This document shows, one piece after another, positions 23,920 to 24,920 of a stretch of 24,920 nt of DNA. How positions within the stretch are numbered: position 1 is the stretch's first letter; each line of letters begins with the position of its first letter. This stretch comes from PSLL01 sp964389705 (GTDB taxonomy: Bacteria; Desulfobacterota_D; UBA1144; Nemesobacterales; CSP1-2): positions 1 through 24,920 of the forward strand of contig CAYMEO010000038.1 in assembly GCA_964389705.1 (NCBI GenBank). The letters are read 5' to 3'. The notes below the pieces were generated by a model, which worked only from the letters and a program-made list of their open reading frames with translations, was not told where the DNA came from and did no database searches. The position numbers were made by a program, and so were the translations under genes.

Positions 23920-24920
23920 ATGCGGATGGAGGAAAATCAGATAGATACAAAAAATTTATTTCTTAGACAAACCTTTTTGGCTTCTCTCGCAGTTCTTATC
24001 ACAACCCTTTTAATATCATGCTCATTTCAACACGGAGTATCCCCCAACTATCCTTGTTCAGAAATTGATGACGCTCCGGTTAAGGAGTTGATTTCCAGTC
24101 AACAGAACGTCGTGTTTGAGGATCAGGGGACAATTATTGTGTACCATGGGTCCGGCTGTGCGGAATCAAAAAAATCTGGAACACAGGACTTTATAAAGGT
24201 TGAACAAAGTCTGAACATCCCTGCATACGCTACGAATGCTACTGTTTTTCTCAATGGTTGGCATTTGCAATACCTTAACAGCGATCACCATGTAACTGGA
24301 CTTGGAACCCTGATCCGCAATATCGTACTAGACCGAGACCGCAAAACCCTGAAATGGGAGGCGACGGGTGTGCTTTCGGATGATAATTTCGATGACCCAT
24401 ATAACTGGTGCTACTATTATACAGTTGTTGCCTGGAACTCATCAAATATTAATCTTGCCGTTGATCATACAGACGGAACCTGTGATCCCAAGGATCAGAG
24501 CGAAGCAAACTTCTTTTTCGCCGATAATAAAGGAACTAATACCGCTCTTTCATCCTTTTCTGCCTTTCTCCAAAACCCTAATTTTGCCTCCAGTAAGACT
24601 ATTGCTATACTCCCGCGTGGATTTGGATTCGAGTGGAGTGGTGGCGATGACCACCATCTGCGTCAAATAGGGTACAATTTAGACCATAGCGAAATTTTCA
24701 TTGAGAATGGAAAGAGCTATAAAAAGAAAACCAGAGACTTCACCCCTTCGTTACCGGACTCTGCAAGCCAGGTGGATTCAGGTTATGCAAGTTGGGATAC
24801 ATACGCGATTTTTAAGGATAATGATACAAGAAGGGATTATACGTTTGGCGAATTGGTGTCTGGATTGGGCGGCAATGATGTTGGGGTGATACAACCGCCT
24901 TTTTCTATCCTACCGGATGA
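23920..24920 (+). CDS. Large lipoprotein of unknown function (cut by window end)
   Basis: The frame is open from 23896 to the window edge, so the gene is incomplete at its 3' end; at least 333 codons are present. After a charged N-terminus there is a hydrophobic stretch ending in LLISC, a lipobox with the cysteine at residue 34, so it is a predicted lipoprotein. The mature part is rich in N, D, S, T and aromatic residues with scattered cysteines, which suggests an exported beta-rich protein; I recognise no family. The start is uncertain: GTG at 23914, ATG at 23920 and ATG at 23926 are in frame, and none has a ribosome-binding site. A GGAGG at 23928-23932 instead points at an ATA codon at 23941. 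A TATAAT lies at 23899-23904. Two open frames within it at 24368 and 24701 are out of phase and spurious. Confidence 0.75.
   Translation, partial: MRMEENQIDTKNLFLRQTFLASLAVLITTLLISCSFQHGVSPNYPCSEIDDAPVKELISSQQNVVFEDQGTIIVYHGSGCAESKKSGTQDFIKVEQSLNIPAYATNATVFLNGWHLQYLNSDHHVTGLGTLIRNIVLDRDRKTLKWEATGVLSDDNFDDPYNWCYYYTVVAWNSSNINLAVDHTDGTCDPKDQSEANFFFADNKGTNTALSSFSAFLQNPNFASSKTIAILPRGFGFEWSGGDDHHLRQIGYNLDHSEIFIENGKSYKKKTRDFTPSLPDSASQVDSGYASWDTYAIFKDNDTRRDYTFGELVSGLGGNDVGVIQPPFSILPD

Noticed and set aside
24368..24889. Two short plus-strand open frames near the right edge
   Set aside because: They are out of phase with a longer lipoprotein frame that stays open from 23896 to the window end and has a signal peptide and lipobox.
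1..24920. CRISPR array, prophage or transposon
   Set aside because: I saw no regularly spaced repeats, transposase, integrase or phage structural genes anywhere in the window.

Overview
This is a 24.9 kb stretch of an ordinary but moderately AT-rich bacterial chromosome. Two lipoproteins with lipoboxes suggest a Gram-negative cell. The RNase P RNA looks like the type A bacterial class, and most promoters I can read are close to the sigma-70 consensus (TTGACA/TATAAT). I cannot name the lineage: the gene order (proA-sigma-recN, a ClpX-like gene overlapping rimO, an Anbu locus, a pyruvoyl arginine decarboxylase) fits no model genome I know. A deltaproteobacterial-type or candidate-phylum relative is my low-confidence guess. 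No CRISPR array, intact insertion sequence, integrase or prophage is visible.

Layout. 1-1.3 kb: a small coiled-coil lipoprotein and a convergent DEDDh exonuclease fused to a WYL domain, sharing one terminator. 1.6-3.8 kb: a large siroheme nitrite/sulfite reductase. 4.1-5.25 kb: a nucleotide-sugar epimerase and a Trm112-like zinc protein. 5.4-6.3 kb: a lone sucD on the minus strand, divergent from 6.6-10.9 kb: proA, a primary-type sigma factor and recN, closely spaced. 10.9-13.8 kb (minus strand): pyruvoyl-dependent arginine decarboxylase, tRNA-Ala(CGC), a remnant resembling the N-terminus of a Ycf46-like AAA ATPase, and leuA. 14.0-18.1 kb: four genes of the Anbu (ancestral proteasome beta subunit) locus, namely circularly permuted ATP-grasp, alpha-E protein, Anbu peptidase and transglutaminase. 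18.2-19.4 kb: tyrS. 19.4-21.1 kb (minus strand): tRNA(CAU), a coiled-coil zinc-ribbon protein, an RNase HI and RNase P RNA. 21.4-23.8 kb: a ClpX-like unfoldase without the zinc-binding domain, overlapping rimO. From 23.9 kb to the edge: an incomplete lipoprotein of unknown function.

The strongest candidate for an incompletely understood system is the Anbu locus. Its four genes form a predicted peptide-ligation and proteolysis module whose substrate is unknown. Its arginine codon choice differs from that of tyrS next to it, and it is preceded by two adjacent palindromes. Other items worth following are the exonuclease-WYL fusion, the truncated ClpX paralogue with a ClpP-docking-like LGF motif, and the RNA-processing gene cluster. 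The remaining genes are housekeeping: amino acid synthesis (proA, leuA), TCA cycle (sucD), DNA repair (recN), translation (tyrS, rimO, Trm112-like, two tRNAs) and transcription (sigma).
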